DNA of 62,920 nt from Zhongshania sp. (GTDB lineage: Bacteria; Pseudomonadota; Gammaproteobacteria; Pseudomonadales; Spongiibacteraceae), in the NCBI GenBank assembly GCA_018066965.1, contig JAGPVP010000047.1, forward strand, positions 1-62,920, given 5' to 3'. Under the pieces are notes generated by a model. The model was not told the origin of the DNA, did no database searches, and saw nothing but the letters and a program-made list of their open reading frames with translations. Below, in pieces: positions 9,037-18,381 of this stretch (positions are counted from its first letter, which is position 1; the number at the start of each line of letters is the position of its first letter). The position numbers and the translations under genes were made by a program.

Positions 9037-10332
9037 GGTACAAACCGAGCACATAGGTTACAGATTAGCCCGACCAGATAGGTAACACTTCTTATTCCTC
9101 AGTAATAAGGAGTTCGTGTCATGCCTTGGCAGAAGACTAACCACGTAAACGAAAGGCAGCGATTTTTGAATGCATGGTTGACGGGTCGACATACCATAGC
9201 AGCCCTTTGCCGCGGTTTTGGCATAAGTCGTAAAACAGGTCACAAATGGATTGACCGCCTTAAAACAGAGGGTATGAGCGATTTAAATGATCGGTCACGA
9301 GCTCCTCATCAGCAGGCGTCGCAGATTCCCGGTGTCGTCATTCAAGTCCTTCTCGATACCAAGTATGTGTTTCCTGACTGGGGCCCTCGGAAGGTGGTTG
9401 AATATTTAAAGCGCACCCAACCCGATATTTGCTGGCCTGCTCATAGTACGGTTAGCAACATATTTGCTCATCATGGTCTCGTAAAAGCGAGAGGGCATCG
9501 TCATTACAAGTCCCCTGCTAGGACAGCGCCACTATCACATGCAAGCGATTCTAACTGTGTTTGGAGTGTCGATTTTAAGGGCGACTTCCTCATGGGTGAC
9601 CAAAATCGGTGTTATCCGCTCACGGTTTTTGATAATTACAGTCGCTATCTTCTTGACTGCAAAGGCTTACACTCAACTAAGTCAGGGCCCGTCATTAGTG
9701 CTTTTGAGCGCCTTTTTATTGAATACGGTCTGCCAGAGTATGTGCGTTCGGATAATGGGTCACCCTTTGCGTCTACTCGTATCGGTGGGCTGAGTCGATT
9801 TAGTGTATGGCTGTTGAAGCGGGGAGTGATGCCTGAGCGCATACGTCCTGGTTGCCCACAAGAAAATGGTCGCCATGAGCGTTTTCATCGAAGCCTGAAG
9901 GCTGCCGTGCCCCCTAAAGGAAATCTATCAGCGCAGCAGCGAGCATTTAACAAATATCGACATAGCTACAATAACTATCGCCCACATGAAGCACTTAACG
10001 ATGCCCCACCGATAAGTCGCTACCAAAAATCGTTGCGAAGCTACACCGGCCAAGAAATTGAATTTGTTTACCCAGATCACTTTGAGATAAGAAAAGTAAG
10101 GGCAGATGGCAATATAAAATGGAAACAACAGCTACTCTATGTGGCGAATCTACTTGCTGGAGAGCACATTGGATTAGAGCCGGTAGAGGAAGGGCGTTGG
10201 ATGGTATACCTATCAACGTTGAAATTAGGTGTGTTGGATGAACAAGAAAAGCGGATAATAAGACCCGGTTAATAGGAAAAATGTGTTACCTATGTGACTG
10301 GGCAAATCTGTAACCCATGTGGGTGTTTGTAC
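9037..10332 (+). mobile_element. complete IS481-family insertion sequence, about 1.3 kb
   Basis: Imperfect terminal inverted repeats of about 55 bp: the left end GGTACAAACCGAGCACATAG matches the reverse complement of the right end (GTACAAACACCCACATGGG). Shared inner words are GGTTACAGATT and ATAGGTAACAC. The sequence AGCG stands on both sides (9033-9036 and 10333-10336) and is a likely 4-bp target duplication. Removing the element restores a normal dispersed repeat (GATGAGCG joined to CTAGCGAATGC). One intact transposase gene lies inside. Confidence 0.9.
9121..10272 (+). CDS. IS481-family transposase
   Basis: 383-aa DDE transposase. The N-terminal helix-turn-helix (HTIAALCRGFGISRKTGHKW) is followed by a second winged region (ISRAP-like SRAPHQQAS) and the rve-type catalytic core. 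The acidic residues are visible in WSVDFKGDF (first D, ~residue 149), VRSDNGSPFAS (second D, ~211) and ENGRHERFHRS (E, ~248). The ATG at 9121 follows AATAAGGAGTTCGTGTC. The gene fills the element from end to end and has no frameshift, so it may be active. Confidence 0.92.
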   Translation: MPWQKTNHVNERQRFLNAWLTGRHTIAALCRGFGISRKTGHKWIDRLKTEGMSDLNDRSRAPHQQASQIPGVVIQVLLDTKYVFPDWGPRKVVEYLKRTQPDICWPAHSTVSNIFAHHGLVKARGHRHYKSPARTAPLSHASDSNCVWSVDFKGDFLMGDQNRCYPLTVFDNYSRYLLDCKGLHSTKSGPVISAFERLFIEYGLPEYVRSDNGSPFASTRIGGLSRFSVWLLKRGVMPERIRPGCPQENGRHERFHRSLKAAVPPKGNLSAQQRAFNKYRHSYNNYRPHEALNDAPPISRYQKSLRSYTGQEIEFVYPDHFEIRKVRADGNIKWKQQLLYVANLLAGEHIGLEPVEEGRWMVYLSTLKLGVLDEQEKRIIRPG

Positions 10333-10434
10333 AGCGCTAGCGAATGCTTTTGATTTTCACGTCTGACGCCGGACTTCCGACCAATATCTCAGCGCGCTTA
10401 ATCACTAATTTTTTAATATTCCGCAAAACCTAAT

Positions 10435-11265
10435 CTACGCAATTACCGCGTCAAGCAGAAAGGGCTTATGTTCCCCGTCAGCCAGCAGGCTTTGTAACAC
10501 CGGCATGACTTCTTGCAGTTGGGTGTTTAGCTGCCACGGCGGGTTGATGACAAACATCGCGCTGCCATACATGCCGTGAGTGCCCTGTTCCGCTTGAACA
10601 CAAAGTTGGGCGTGTAAAAAGTTATTTGGTGATAGGGCTTTTAGGCGACGACCTAAATCTTTGGACTCATCTCGCGGAATGAGTGGGTACCACAGTGCAT
10701 AAACCCCATTGGGAAAGCGTCTTTGGCTGTCTTTTAACGCTGAGATGACATTGCGGTAGTCGTTTTTATCTTCGTAGGGCGGGTCGATTAATATCAGTGC
10801 GCGTTTGCTCGGCGGCGGCAGCAATGCTTTTAAGCCGGCGAAGCCATCTGCTTCGTTAATTTGGGCGTGCTGCTTAAAGCGCTTGCTCAAGTTCTGGTGG
10901 TCGTTGGGATGTAGCTCAAATAAATGCGCCTTGTCTTGTTCGCGCAATATCGCTAATGCAATGGCTGGTGAGCCGGGATAACCCGCAGCTTCGTTGGCAC
11001 AGCATTGGTCGATGACCTCTAGATACCGTTTTAATGGCGCGGGAAGTTCGCTCGCGTTTCGCAGTTTCGCGATGCCGGTTTCAAATTCGCGATTTTGCGC
11101 GCTGAAGGCGCTGGCGAAATGATAAAAGCCGGCGCCAGCGTGGGTGTCGATATAAGAAAGCGCGGTGGGTTTTTGCATCAGGTAGTCGAGGATAAGTACC
11201 TCGACCACATGCTTTAACACGTCGGCGTGATTGCCGGCGTGAAAGCCGTGGCGATAACTAAGCAT
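10435..11265 (-). CDS. rlmJ: 23S rRNA (adenine(2030)-N6)-methyltransferase
   Basis: 276-aa SAM-dependent methyltransferase of the RlmJ (YhiR) family, which modifies A2030 of 23S rRNA. The N-terminus MLSYRHGFHAGNHADVLKH is diagnostic. The THAGAGFY segment (~residue 42) is the SAM-binding turn, and ALILIDPPYEDKNDY (~155-168) contains the D-P-P-Y catalytic motif of N6-adenine methyltransferases. It lies 33 bp downstream of fbp on the same strand and is probably co-transcribed. Length is normal. Confidence 0.94.
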   Translation of the reverse strand: MLSYRHGFHAGNHADVLKHVVEVLILDYLMQKPTALSYIDTHAGAGFYHFASAFSAQNREFETGIAKLRNASELPAPLKRYLEVIDQCCANEAAGYPGSPAIALAILREQDKAHLFELHPNDHQNLSKRFKQHAQINEADGFAGLKALLPPPSKRALILIDPPYEDKNDYRNVISALKDSQRRFPNGVYALWYPLIPRDESKDLGRRLKALSPNNFLHAQLCVQAEQGTHGMYGSAMFVINPPWQLNTQLQEVMPVLQSLLADGEHKPFLLDAVIA

Positions 11266-11298
11266 TGCCGAATAGTCCGGTGTAGGCGCCGAGGGAGT

Positions 11299-12273
11299 TC
11301 AGCGCTGATGATAGTCAACGCAAAGCGCGACTTCGTTGGCGGCACCCAAAATAACAGGAACGCGTTGGTGAATATGCTCAGGCTGAATATCTAAAATTTT
11401 ACCTTCGGGTGTCCATACTTCGCCGCCTGCCTGCTCTACTAAAAAGCCCATTGGATTGGCTTCGTACATGAGGCGCAACTTGCCAGCTTGGTCGGGCTTG
11501 CGGCTGTCCCAAGGGTAGGTGAATAAACCGCCGCGACACAGAATGCGGTGAACATCAGCCACCATGGCCGCCACCCAGCGCATATTGAAGTCTTTGCCGC
11601 GCGGTCCATCTTTACCGGCAATCAGATCGGCAATGTAGCTTTGCATCGGGGCAACCCAGTGGCGCTGATTCGACATATTGATTGAGAATTCTTTGGCGTC
11701 GGCGGGAATCGTCACGTCCGCTTCGGTGAGTAGGTAGTTGCCGGTATCTTGATCTAAGGTAAACATCACCACGCCGTTCCCGGTGCTCAGTACCAGCATT
11801 ACGGATGGACCATACAGCACGTAGCCCGCCGCTCTTTGATGACGCCCTGGTTGCAGAAAGTCCTGCTCAGTTACGACTGCCTCGCCGGTGTGGGGTAGGA
11901 CTGAAAAGATAGTACCCACCATGCTGTTGATGTCGATATTCGACGAGCCGTCTAAAGGATCGAATGTGACTAAGTAGCTACCGCTAGTGTGGCAGGGTAC
12001 TACGTCGGTTTCTTCCTCAGAGGCTAAACCGCGTACCGCCGGCAAGGCGGCAAGGGCCTCTTTGATCATATCGTTAGCAATAACATCTAACTTCTTTTGA
12101 TCTTCGCCCTGCACGTTCTCGGCGCCAGCTGCACCGAGAATGCCAGCAAGCGCGCCTTTGGCCAGCGCTTTGCTGATATCCGTACTCACATTGGCAAGGC
12201 CGAGAATAATGGATTGCAGTTCGGGTACGACGGTGGCGTCGGCTAAATACTGGGGCAGGTCGATTCTGCTCAT
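11299..12273 (-). CDS. fbp: fructose-1,6-bisphosphatase class I
   Basis: Cytoplasmic gluconeogenic phosphatase converting fructose 1,6-bisphosphate to fructose 6-phosphate. The 324-aa product starts [16 protein letters not shown] at an ATG (12271-12273); an upstream in-frame extension lacks family similarity and is left out. Metal and substrate motifs: [10 protein letters not shown] (Glu cluster, ~residue 88), [13 protein letters not shown] (~108-120) and the C-terminal [13 protein letters not shown] (~265-277). It fits functionally with the tkt/epd/pgk/fba genes further along. Likely operon with rlmJ. Confidence 0.94.
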   Translation of the reverse strand: MSRIDLPQYLADATVVPELQSIILGLANVSTDISKALAKGALAGILGAAGAENVQGEDQKKLDVIANDMIKEALAALPAVRGLASEEETDVVPCHTSGSYLVTFDPLDGSSNIDINSMVGTIFSVLPHTGEAVVTEQDFLQPGRHQRAAGYVLYGPSVMLVLSTGNGVVMFTLDQDTGNYLLTEADVTIPADAKEFSINMSNQRHWVAPMQSYIADLIAGKDGPRGKDFNMRWVAAMVADVHRILCRGGLFTYPWDSRKPDQAGKLRLMYEANPMGFLVEQAGGEVWTPEGKILDIQPEHIHQRVPVILGAANEVALCVDYHQR

Positions 12274-12444
12274 GTAATGATAATTCCGTTTAGCGTGGTG
12301 ATAGCGGTCTATTATGCCATTCGAGGGGGTGAGAAGACAGGCAAGTAACTCGAAGAGGCAGGAATTTGCGTCGAGGATTTTACATGATGCCGTCGAGTGA
12401 TTTATGGTGAAGAGGCTAATTTCAAAACTGACAAGGAGGTCACA

Positions 12445-12702
12445 ATGAAATTTCATCTAGCTGTGTTCTTATTTTGTTTCTGTATTTTCCCCGCAGTCCA
12501 CGCCGCAGGCTGGGAAGCTTGTCGCGCCCGAAAAATTGAAGCTGTGCGTCTAGAGCAAGCCCTCGGCGATGGTAAAAAATTAAAAGGCTACGCAAGCGGC
12601 GCGGCGATGAAAAAAGCCCGTCGCAGCAAAGAAGATTGGATTCGGAAGAACTGCCGATACTACTCGAGTCGCTTAAGAGATGTTGAGCGCGACATGATGT
12701 GA
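12445..12702 (+). CDS. small secreted protein, unknown function
   Basis: 85-aa product with a clear signal peptide ([20 protein letters not shown], cleavage expected after AHA/A) and a short, basic, Lys/Arg-rich mature part containing two Cys that could pair. The ribosome site ACAAGGAGGTCACA before the ATG is near perfect, which supports real expression. It resembles small periplasmic proteins of the DUF1090 kind in size and composition, but I cannot confirm membership. It is divergent from fbp. Confidence 0.6.
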   Translation: MKFHLAVFLFCFCIFPAVHAAGWEACRARKIEAVRLEQALGDGKKLKGYASGAAMKKARRSKEDWIRKNCRYYSSRLRDVERDMM

Positions 12703-13743
12703 TGTTGCGGCCGCGGCGTAGCCGTTGCCACGCTGCGGGTCACCGTTTTGTTATTTCCTGCGTCATCCCGGGTAATTTAACACTCCTTCATCCCTGACGC
12801 TCTGTACTACGTCATCCCCGACCTCGATCGGGGATCCATTTGAGCGTAAGCGAATGTGTTTAACGTCGGACGTCGGACGTCAGACGTCTGAAGTACGTGC
12901 TAGCCAGTTCGGCGCGGCACGAATTCCGAGATGACTGCATCCTCAATCACATTGAGGAAGACGGCTGGGGTATCGGACATGACCGTGGCAAGACGCGCAG
13001 AGGATGATGGCACCATACCACGTCATCCCCGACCCCGATCGGGGATCAATGCGAGCGCCAGTGAATGCCTTTTGCGTCGGGCGTCAGACGTCTGACGTAA
13101 CGGGCTAGTGCTGCATAGCCCGAGGTTTATGGATCCTCAATCGAGTTGAGGATGACGATTGCTAGTGTTGGTGGTTACCGACGGCGAGGCGCGTTTAGGA
13201 TGATGGCTGGGAAGCGTCGCTTATTACGGTCGGGTGCATGTTGTGAATGACGGCACCATACTACGTCATCCCCGACCCCGATCGGGGATCCAGATGAGCG
13301 CCAGCGAATGCCTTTTTCGTCAGACGTAACGGTGTAGTGCTGCATAGCCCGAGGTTTATGGATCCTCAATCGAGTTGAGGATGACGGTTAGGGGGTTGAG
13401 GATGAGGATTGCTAGGGTTGGTGGTTACCGACGGCGAGGCGCGTTTAGGATGATGGCTGGGAAGCGTCGCTTATTACGGTCGGGTGCATGTTGTGAATGA
13501 TGGCACCATACTACGTCATCCCCGACCCCGATCGGGGATCCAGATGAGCGAAAGCGAATGCCTGTGTTTTTTTGAAGTCCGACACCCGACACCCGACACC
13601 CGACACCCGACACCCGACACCCGACACCCGACACCCGACACCCGACACCCGACATGCCCTTTTCTTGCCTCTCACACGGTTGTTTGTCATCGTGAAGCGA
13701 GTATATTCCGTATCAATTTATTCAAAATAGTGAGGAGTAAGAA
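12703..13743. repeat. 1.04-kb repeat block with a 250-bp tandem duplication
   Basis: No gene is seen. Type A hairpins occur at 12810-12838, 13021-13048, 13264-13292 and 13514-13542, with type B hairpins near 12930 (degenerate), 13130 and 13368. The segments 13155-13300 and 13405-13550 are almost identical (GTTGGTGGTTACCGACGG...), a direct duplication with a unit of about 250 bp. Heptads GTCGGAC GTCGGAC GTCAGAC occur at about 12862-12890. The block ends in the pure array at 13583-13652. Confidence 0.85.
13583..13652. repeat. tandem array of CACCCGA, 10 perfect units
   Basis: Ten exact 7-bp units follow one variant unit (GTCCGA). It is the second homogenised heptad array in the window and uses a different variant from the one at 2181-2242, so each array seems to have been amplified separately from the same degenerate consensus. 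Confidence 0.95.
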
Positions 13744-14514
13744 ATGCGTTTTTTTGCCATGTTACTTACGTTAGTCCTGAGCAGTTCGGTTTTACATGCA
13801 GCGGTCGTCGAAGAAAAGCTGACGTTGCCGAATGGTTTGGGAGCTGCCGTGCTGTATCACGATAGTGCGGTGACCAAGGCCGCGCCTGCGGTGGTGGTTG
13901 TGCATGAGTGGTGGGGGCTGAATGATTACGCTCGCGAGCGCGCGAAACAATTAGCTGAGCTGGGTTACACGGCGATTGCGGTGGATATGTATGGCACCGG
14001 TAAGTCGACCACTCACCCTAAAGATGCGACGGCGTTTATGAATGCGGCTTTGGCTGAGCCAGAAAAAATGAATGCGCGTTTTGATGCGGCCTTGGGCATT
14101 TTGCGTAAGCAGTCCTCTGTCGACGGCGATAAGTTATTCGCCATTGGCTATTGTTTTGGCGGGGCGGTGGTTCTAAATCAGGCGCGTCGTGGATTGGATT
14201 TGGCTGGGGTGGCGAGCTTCCACGGCTCTCTGGGTACTGAAACGCAAGTTGAACCCGGCACCATTAAAGCAAAAGTGTTAGTGGCTACCGGTGGCGCTGA
14301 CCCGATGGTGCCCGCTAAGCAAGTGGCAGGTTTTGTTGAAGAGATGACGAACGCCGGTGTCGACTTTGAGTTGTTAAGCTTTCCCAATGTAGTGCACAGC
14401 TTCACAAATCCGGGCTCAACGGCGCTTGGTAAAAAATATGACATGCCGCTGGCATATGATGCTAATGCAGACAAGGTGAGCTGGGCGGCGTTGATGGATA
14501 TGCTGGCAAAGTAA
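13744..14514 (+). CDS. exported dienelactone hydrolase-family protein
   Basis: 256-aa alpha/beta hydrolase with a signal peptide (MRFFAMLLTLVLSSSVLHA), so probably periplasmic. Dienelactone hydrolase marks: VVVVHEWWGLNDY (~residues 49-61, Glu near the nucleophile), GYCFGGAVVLN with the Cys nucleophile at about residue 139, the Asp in TGGADPMVP (~183) and the His in VVHSFTNP (~219). A Cys-Asp-His triad is therefore complete. True substrate unknown; many family members cleave small esters or lactones. GAGGAGTAAGAA precedes the ATG. It stands alone after a repeat block. Confidence 0.88.
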   Translation: MRFFAMLLTLVLSSSVLHAAVVEEKLTLPNGLGAAVLYHDSAVTKAAPAVVVVHEWWGLNDYARERAKQLAELGYTAIAVDMYGTGKSTTHPKDATAFMNAALAEPEKMNARFDAALGILRKQSSVDGDKLFAIGYCFGGAVVLNQARRGLDLAGVASFHGSLGTETQVEPGTIKAKVLVATGGADPMVPAKQVAGFVEEMTNAGVDFELLSFPNVVHSFTNPGSTALGKKYDMPLAYDANADKVSWAALMDMLAK

Positions 14515-14647
14515 GCTTGGCGCAGTGATTGCTTCGCTCTGTTTGTTTGAATCGATCAGGCAGCAGGGCGAGGCATAATCCGGTTTCGTTTTATGGCGTC
14601 TGATTTGAGTTCTTTTAGCTCTTTTAGTCAGCAGACAGAGGCGAGAT

Positions 14648-14947
14648 ATGGCCAAGTGCTATCGGGTAAAGAAGAGTGCCATTCATGGTAAGGGGCTATT
14701 CGCCCGCGTTTCTATTTCCGAAGGCACCCAACTTGGGGTGTGTAAAACGCGAACAGCGAGTGAGGCCGGTTTACACACACTGACCATGCCCGATGGTCAG
14801 CTCATTGATGTGACCTGTAGTTTGAAATACATCAACCATCACAAATCAGCCAACGTTATTTATTACGATGACCTTAGTGTTGTCGCGCTGCGCGATATTG
14901 GCACCGGTGAGGAGTTATTGCACGACTACGGTGACGAGTGGCAGTAA
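14648..14947 (+). CDS. minimal SET-domain protein (lysine methyltransferase-like)
   Basis: The 99-aa product consists almost only of a SET domain. It has the N-terminal SAIHGKGLFARVSISEGTQL strand pair, the pseudoknot pieces KYINHHKSANV (equivalent of N-H-x-x-x-x-N) and LRDIGTGEELLHDYGD at the C-terminus, which carries the conserved Tyr. Such short bacterial SET proteins are known but their targets mostly are not. Compared with eukaryotic enzymes it lacks pre- and post-SET parts. ATG at 14648 after GAGGCGAGAT. Confidence 0.82.
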   Translation: MAKCYRVKKSAIHGKGLFARVSISEGTQLGVCKTRTASEAGLHTLTMPDGQLIDVTCSLKYINHHKSANVIYYDDLSVVALRDIGTGEELLHDYGDEWQ

Positions 14948-14980
14948 TAGAGCATCGTATTTTGGTATATAGCACGCTTA

Positions 14981-16177
14981 CTACGATAAAAAATAATGCG
15001 CGCCAATATATGAAAACACCAGCAGCGCCACAACGATCGCGCTATTGCTGATCAGGCCATATCGCAAGCTCGGCGTGATAATGCGGTTGTTTAAGTAGAG
15101 CAGTGTCAGCGCCAAAAACGGCATGAATAACGCGCCGGTGACGGAATATAAAATAATTAGCCATACCGGTTTGCCCAAATAGAGTAGGGCAATAGGTGGT
15201 ATGGCGATATACAGCAAGGCCAGCCGGTAGTCTTTGTCGCTGGAGTCTATTTTGCTGAGTTTGCTGCGCCACTGTGCGGTCGAGTCGGTAAATATATACG
15301 GAACACCCTGCCACACGCCGAGCATTGAGCTGAATACCGCGGCCCAAACACCAATTAAAAATAGTTCTTTAAAGACGGGGCTGAGCAATAAGCCAAGTTG
15401 GTCGGCCATGGCGATCAATATATGGGTGCCAGATTCTGATTCCGGCGCAGATTGCGCCGCGAGTATCATGATACCCATGCCAAACAAGGCGGTGATCGAA
15501 TAGGCAACGACGAGGTCAATGCGGGCAATTTTTAGAGAGTCGGTGTTATGCCAGCCTTTTTCCCGCATCCAATAGCCGTAACACAGCAGGGTAACGCTGC
15601 CACCGACGCCGCCGATCAGCGCCATGACTAAATTAAAATTCTCGCTAATATCACCGAGTGTTGTCGAGGAACTGCCAATGCTCGACCAATCGCTAGCCAG
15701 TAGTGCCGCCATCACCGTCGCAAACATCAGGAGTATCAGCGCTTTCATCGCTTGCTCAAACAGCGAATAGCGTCCGAACAACACCAGCGCAATGGCGAGT
15801 AAAGAATGTAGTGAGGCCCAGCTATTGATAGACAGCTGGGGGAATAGCGCATTGGCTGCCAAGCCACATGCCGCCATTAATGCCGCGCCAACTAAAAACG
15901 CCCAGATGAATAAATACGCTAGAAAGTAATAATTTATCCAGCGCGGTAGGTGCTGTAACCAGCCCGCGAGCAAGCTTGTGCCGCTGGCGAGCTGCCAACG
16001 CGCTAGACCTTCATTGAGCGCCAGTTTGATGATGGCGCCGAAGGCAATAGCCCACAGTAGTTGTGTGCCAAGCTTGGCGCCCGATACGGCGGCGGCCACT
16101 AAATCTCCGGCGCCTAAACCGGTGGCGGCAACAACGAAGCCGGGGCCGATCAGTGTAAGGGCGCGGAGCTGCTTCAT
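14981..16177 (-). CDS. Nramp-like transporter lacking the metal-site motifs
   Basis: 398-aa integral inner-membrane protein with about 11 hydrophobic segments and the Nramp-type opening IGPGFVVAATGLGAGDLVAAAVSGAKLG. In canonical Mn/Fe Nramp proteins TM1 carries D-P-G-N and TM6 carries M-P-H; here the corresponding places read GAGD and LLCYGYWMREKG, so both metal-ligand motifs are missing. It may transport another ion or metabolite. A single gene, convergent with the SET gene and divergent from the ABC1 gene. Confidence 0.78.
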   Translation of the reverse strand: MKQLRALTLIGPGFVVAATGLGAGDLVAAAVSGAKLGTQLLWAIAFGAIIKLALNEGLARWQLASGTSLLAGWLQHLPRWINYYFLAYLFIWAFLVGAALMAACGLAANALFPQLSINSWASLHSLLAIALVLFGRYSLFEQAMKALILLMFATVMAALLASDWSSIGSSSTTLGDISENFNLVMALIGGVGGSVTLLCYGYWMREKGWHNTDSLKIARIDLVVAYSITALFGMGIMILAAQSAPESESGTHILIAMADQLGLLLSPVFKELFLIGVWAAVFSSMLGVWQGVPYIFTDSTAQWRSKLSKIDSSDKDYRLALLYIAIPPIALLYLGKPVWLIILYSVTGALFMPFLALTLLYLNNRIITPSLRYGLISNSAIVVALLVFSYIGAHYFLS

Positions 16178-16307
16178 ACTGCGTGTCCTGTTAGGATGAG
16201 GTTTGGTGATGGCGTCTGAGATTAAAATTCCTCGGTAAACGAATAGTAGATTACTGTAGTGGTCTACGGTAGTGACACGGACAAAGGAAATAGGTGTATT
16301 TCAAGAT

Positions 16308-17708
16308 ATGAGTGAAAAGGATAAATCACTTCACGGCCTTAAAACGGGGGCTTTCTCACGGCGCTTTGAATTGTCGAAATTGGGCGTTCGCTACGGTGCA
16401 CGGGCGGTGCGGCAAAATATTTGGCAGCGCTTTAGCGGCGATGACGATGCAGCGTTGGCCAAGCGAACCGAGAATATCGATTTCTTCGTGGAAGAGCTTG
16501 GCCGCCTAAAGGGCAGTGTCGTCAAAATTGGTCAAATAATGGCGACCTACAGCGACTATATGATGCCACCCGAGGTTGCCGAGGCGCTGCATAAACTAGA
16601 AGACAATACCCCGCCCATGTCCTGGCAATCTATTCGCAAGGTCTTGGTTAATGAGTTGGGCGAAGAGGCCTTGGCGAACTTAGAGATAGATACCCAGCCA
16701 CTGGCGGCGGCGTCGCTGGGCCAGGTCCATCGCGCCGTGTTGCTTGATACCGGTGAGCAGCTTTGTATTAAGGTGCAATATCCGGGGGTGGAAGACACCA
16801 TCGATGCGGATTTCAGCGCGGTAATGCAATTACTGAAGGTGTCGCGCCTCATGCCCAGTGTGCGCAATTTAGACGACTGGTTTGGTGATATCCGTTTACT
16901 GCTTCATAAAGAAGTCGATTACGAGCAGGAGCGTCGTGATCTGGATTTTGTTAGACATGCGCTGCGTGAAGATTCTCGTTTTGTGGTGCCCAAAAGCTAC
17001 CCCGCATTTTGTACCCGTAGGGTATTAACAATGAGCTATGAGCAGGCGACCTCAGTTAACTCTGCGGATGTTTCCGCACTTGCTCAGCCGCGCAGAAATC
17101 GCTTGGGTAAAGCGGTGCTAGAGCTGTTTCTCAGCGAACTTTTCGAATGGCGTCGTATGCAAACCGATCCCAATTTTGGCAATTTTCGCGTGCGCATAGA
17201 CGAAGAGGGCGACGACGATAAATTGCTTCTGCTGGATTTTGGCGCGATGCGATTATTGCCTGAGGACTTTGCCAGCGAGTTTTGCGATATGTTGCTGGCG
17301 GCCTGCCAGCGCGATAAGCCTAGGTTTTTGGAATACTCAATAAGCTTGGGCTTTATGAAGTCGCATTTCCCCCAGTCGGTGCTCGATAACTTTGTGGATA
17401 TCGGTGTCGATATTGCGGAACCGCTGCGGGCAATCGATGAACACGTGCCAGCGCGGGCAGTTACCGAAGACGGACATTACTGGTGGCGTAACAGCGGATT
17501 GCCCCAGCGTATTGCCAAGCGCGCAGTAGCTGCGTCTATCAGTAAATACTTCGCTTTGCCCCCCAAGGATTTTTTGTACGTGATGCGCAAACTGATGGGA
17601 GTGTATGCCTTGATCGCCTTATTGGATGCGCAATTTAACGCCGACGATGCAGTGGAAAAATATTTACCTAAGCCGGAAAACAAAAAAGGCCGCAAAGCGG
17701 CCAAATAA
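16308..17708 (+). CDS. ABC1/UbiB-family atypical kinase
   Basis: 466-aa ADCK/UbiB-like protein. Family-specific motifs: VVKIGQIMATYSDYMMP (KxGQ, ~residues 70-86), the alanine-rich loop LAAASLGQVHRA (~135-146), KVQYPGVEDTIDADF (~158-172), the catalytic-loop DPNFGNFRV (~290, Asn ligand) and LLLLDFGAMR (DFG, ~311). It lacks the C-terminal membrane helices of true UbiB, so a role in quinone or isoprenoid lipid metabolism is plausible but not fixed. The ATG at 16308 is preferred over an upstream GTG (16272). The last codons contain the hairpin of a terminator for the opposite strand. Confidence 0.88.
   Translation: MSEKDKSLHGLKTGAFSRRFELSKLGVRYGARAVRQNIWQRFSGDDDAALAKRTENIDFFVEELGRLKGSVVKIGQIMATYSDYMMPPEVAEALHKLEDNTPPMSWQSIRKVLVNELGEEALANLEIDTQPLAAASLGQVHRAVLLDTGEQLCIKVQYPGVEDTIDADFSAVMQLLKVSRLMPSVRNLDDWFGDIRLLLHKEVDYEQERRDLDFVRHALREDSRFVVPKSYPAFCTRRVLTMSYEQATSVNSADVSALAQPRRNRLGKAVLELFLSELFEWRRMQTDPNFGNFRVRIDEEGDDDKLLLLDFGAMRLLPEDFASEFCDMLLAACQRDKPRFLEYSISLGFMKSHFPQSVLDNFVDIGVDIAEPLRAIDEHVPARAVTEDGHYWWRNSGLPQRIAKRAVAASISKYFALPPKDFLYVMRKLMGVYALIALLDAQFNADDAVEKYLPKPENKKGRKAAK
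17682..17702 (-). terminator. intrinsic terminator of yceI, inside the ABC1 coding end
   Basis: On the minus strand GGCCGC TTT GCGGCC is followed by six T residues. It lies about 73 bases after the yceI stop, and its stem and T-run are made from the final Lys/Gly/Arg/Ala codons of the convergent ABC1 gene. Confidence 0.85.
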
Positions 17709-17774
17709 TATAGAGACTGAATGAGGGTAATTCCTAAACTTCGAGTAGTGTTACGTCGAATAAGTTCATTTGGT

Positions 17775-18356
17775 TTACATCATTGATTGAGCAATACCTT
17801 CTACATCTAGAGTCAGCTCCACAATTTGCGATGCTGGGCCCAGATCGTAGTCGATACCAAAGTCTTTTAATGCGATTTCAGTGGTGCCGTGGAAGCCTTG
17901 GCGAACACCGCCCCAAGGGTCTTTGCCGCCGCCGATTTCAGTTACGGCAATCGTCACGGGCTTGCTTACGCCGTGCAATGTAAGCGTGCCTTTTAACTCT
18001 GCTTTGCCATCGCCAAGCGCTTTAAAGCTGGTGCTTTTAAAGGTGGCGGTGGGGTATTTGTCTACCGCTAAAAAGTCTTTGCCGCGCAAGTGCTTGTCAC
18101 GCTCAGCGTGGTTGCTGTCTACGCTGGCGGTTTTAATGGTGACATCCACAGTAGATGCTTCTGGTTTGGCTGGGTCGTAGTTAAAGCGGCCTTCAAAGTC
18201 ATTGAAACGCCCGTACAACCAGCTGTAGCCAAGGTGTTTGATTTTAAATTGCACAAACGCGTGGGCGCCGGCGGTATCAATTTTGTATTCTGCGGCGTGC
18301 AGTGCGCCAGTAAAACCTAGCAGAGCGGTGAAGCCGAGAGCGATTAGCTTTTTCAT
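17775..18356 (-). CDS. yceI: YceI-family periplasmic lipid-binding protein
   Basis: 193 aa with a signal peptide ([21 protein letters not shown]). The mature part is a YceI lipocalin-like barrel: [34 protein letters not shown], the [21 protein letters not shown] block (~residues 78-100) and [12 protein letters not shown]. The family binds isoprenoid chains such as polyprenyl quinones in the periplasm. It lies 25 bp downstream of a cytochrome b561 gene, the conserved yceJ-yceI pairing, suggesting an electron-transfer or stress role at the membrane. Confidence 0.93.
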   Translation of the reverse strand: MKKLIALGFTALLGFTGALHAAEYKIDTAGAHAFVQFKIKHLGYSWLYGRFNDFEGRFNYDPAKPEASTVDVTIKTASVDSNHAERDKHLRGKDFLAVDKYPTATFKSTSFKALGDGKAELKGTLTLHGVSKPVTIAVTEIGGGKDPWGGVRQGFHGTTEIALKDFGIDYDLGPASQIVELTLDVEGIAQSMM

Positions 18357-18381
18357 AGTTCACATTCCTTTTGAGTTGAGT

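Noticed and set aside
13583-13652. Regular 7-bp array as a CRISPR array or coding repeat
   Set aside because: Units are 7 bp with no spacers and no cas genes; frames through it are interrupted outside the array and have no ribosome site.
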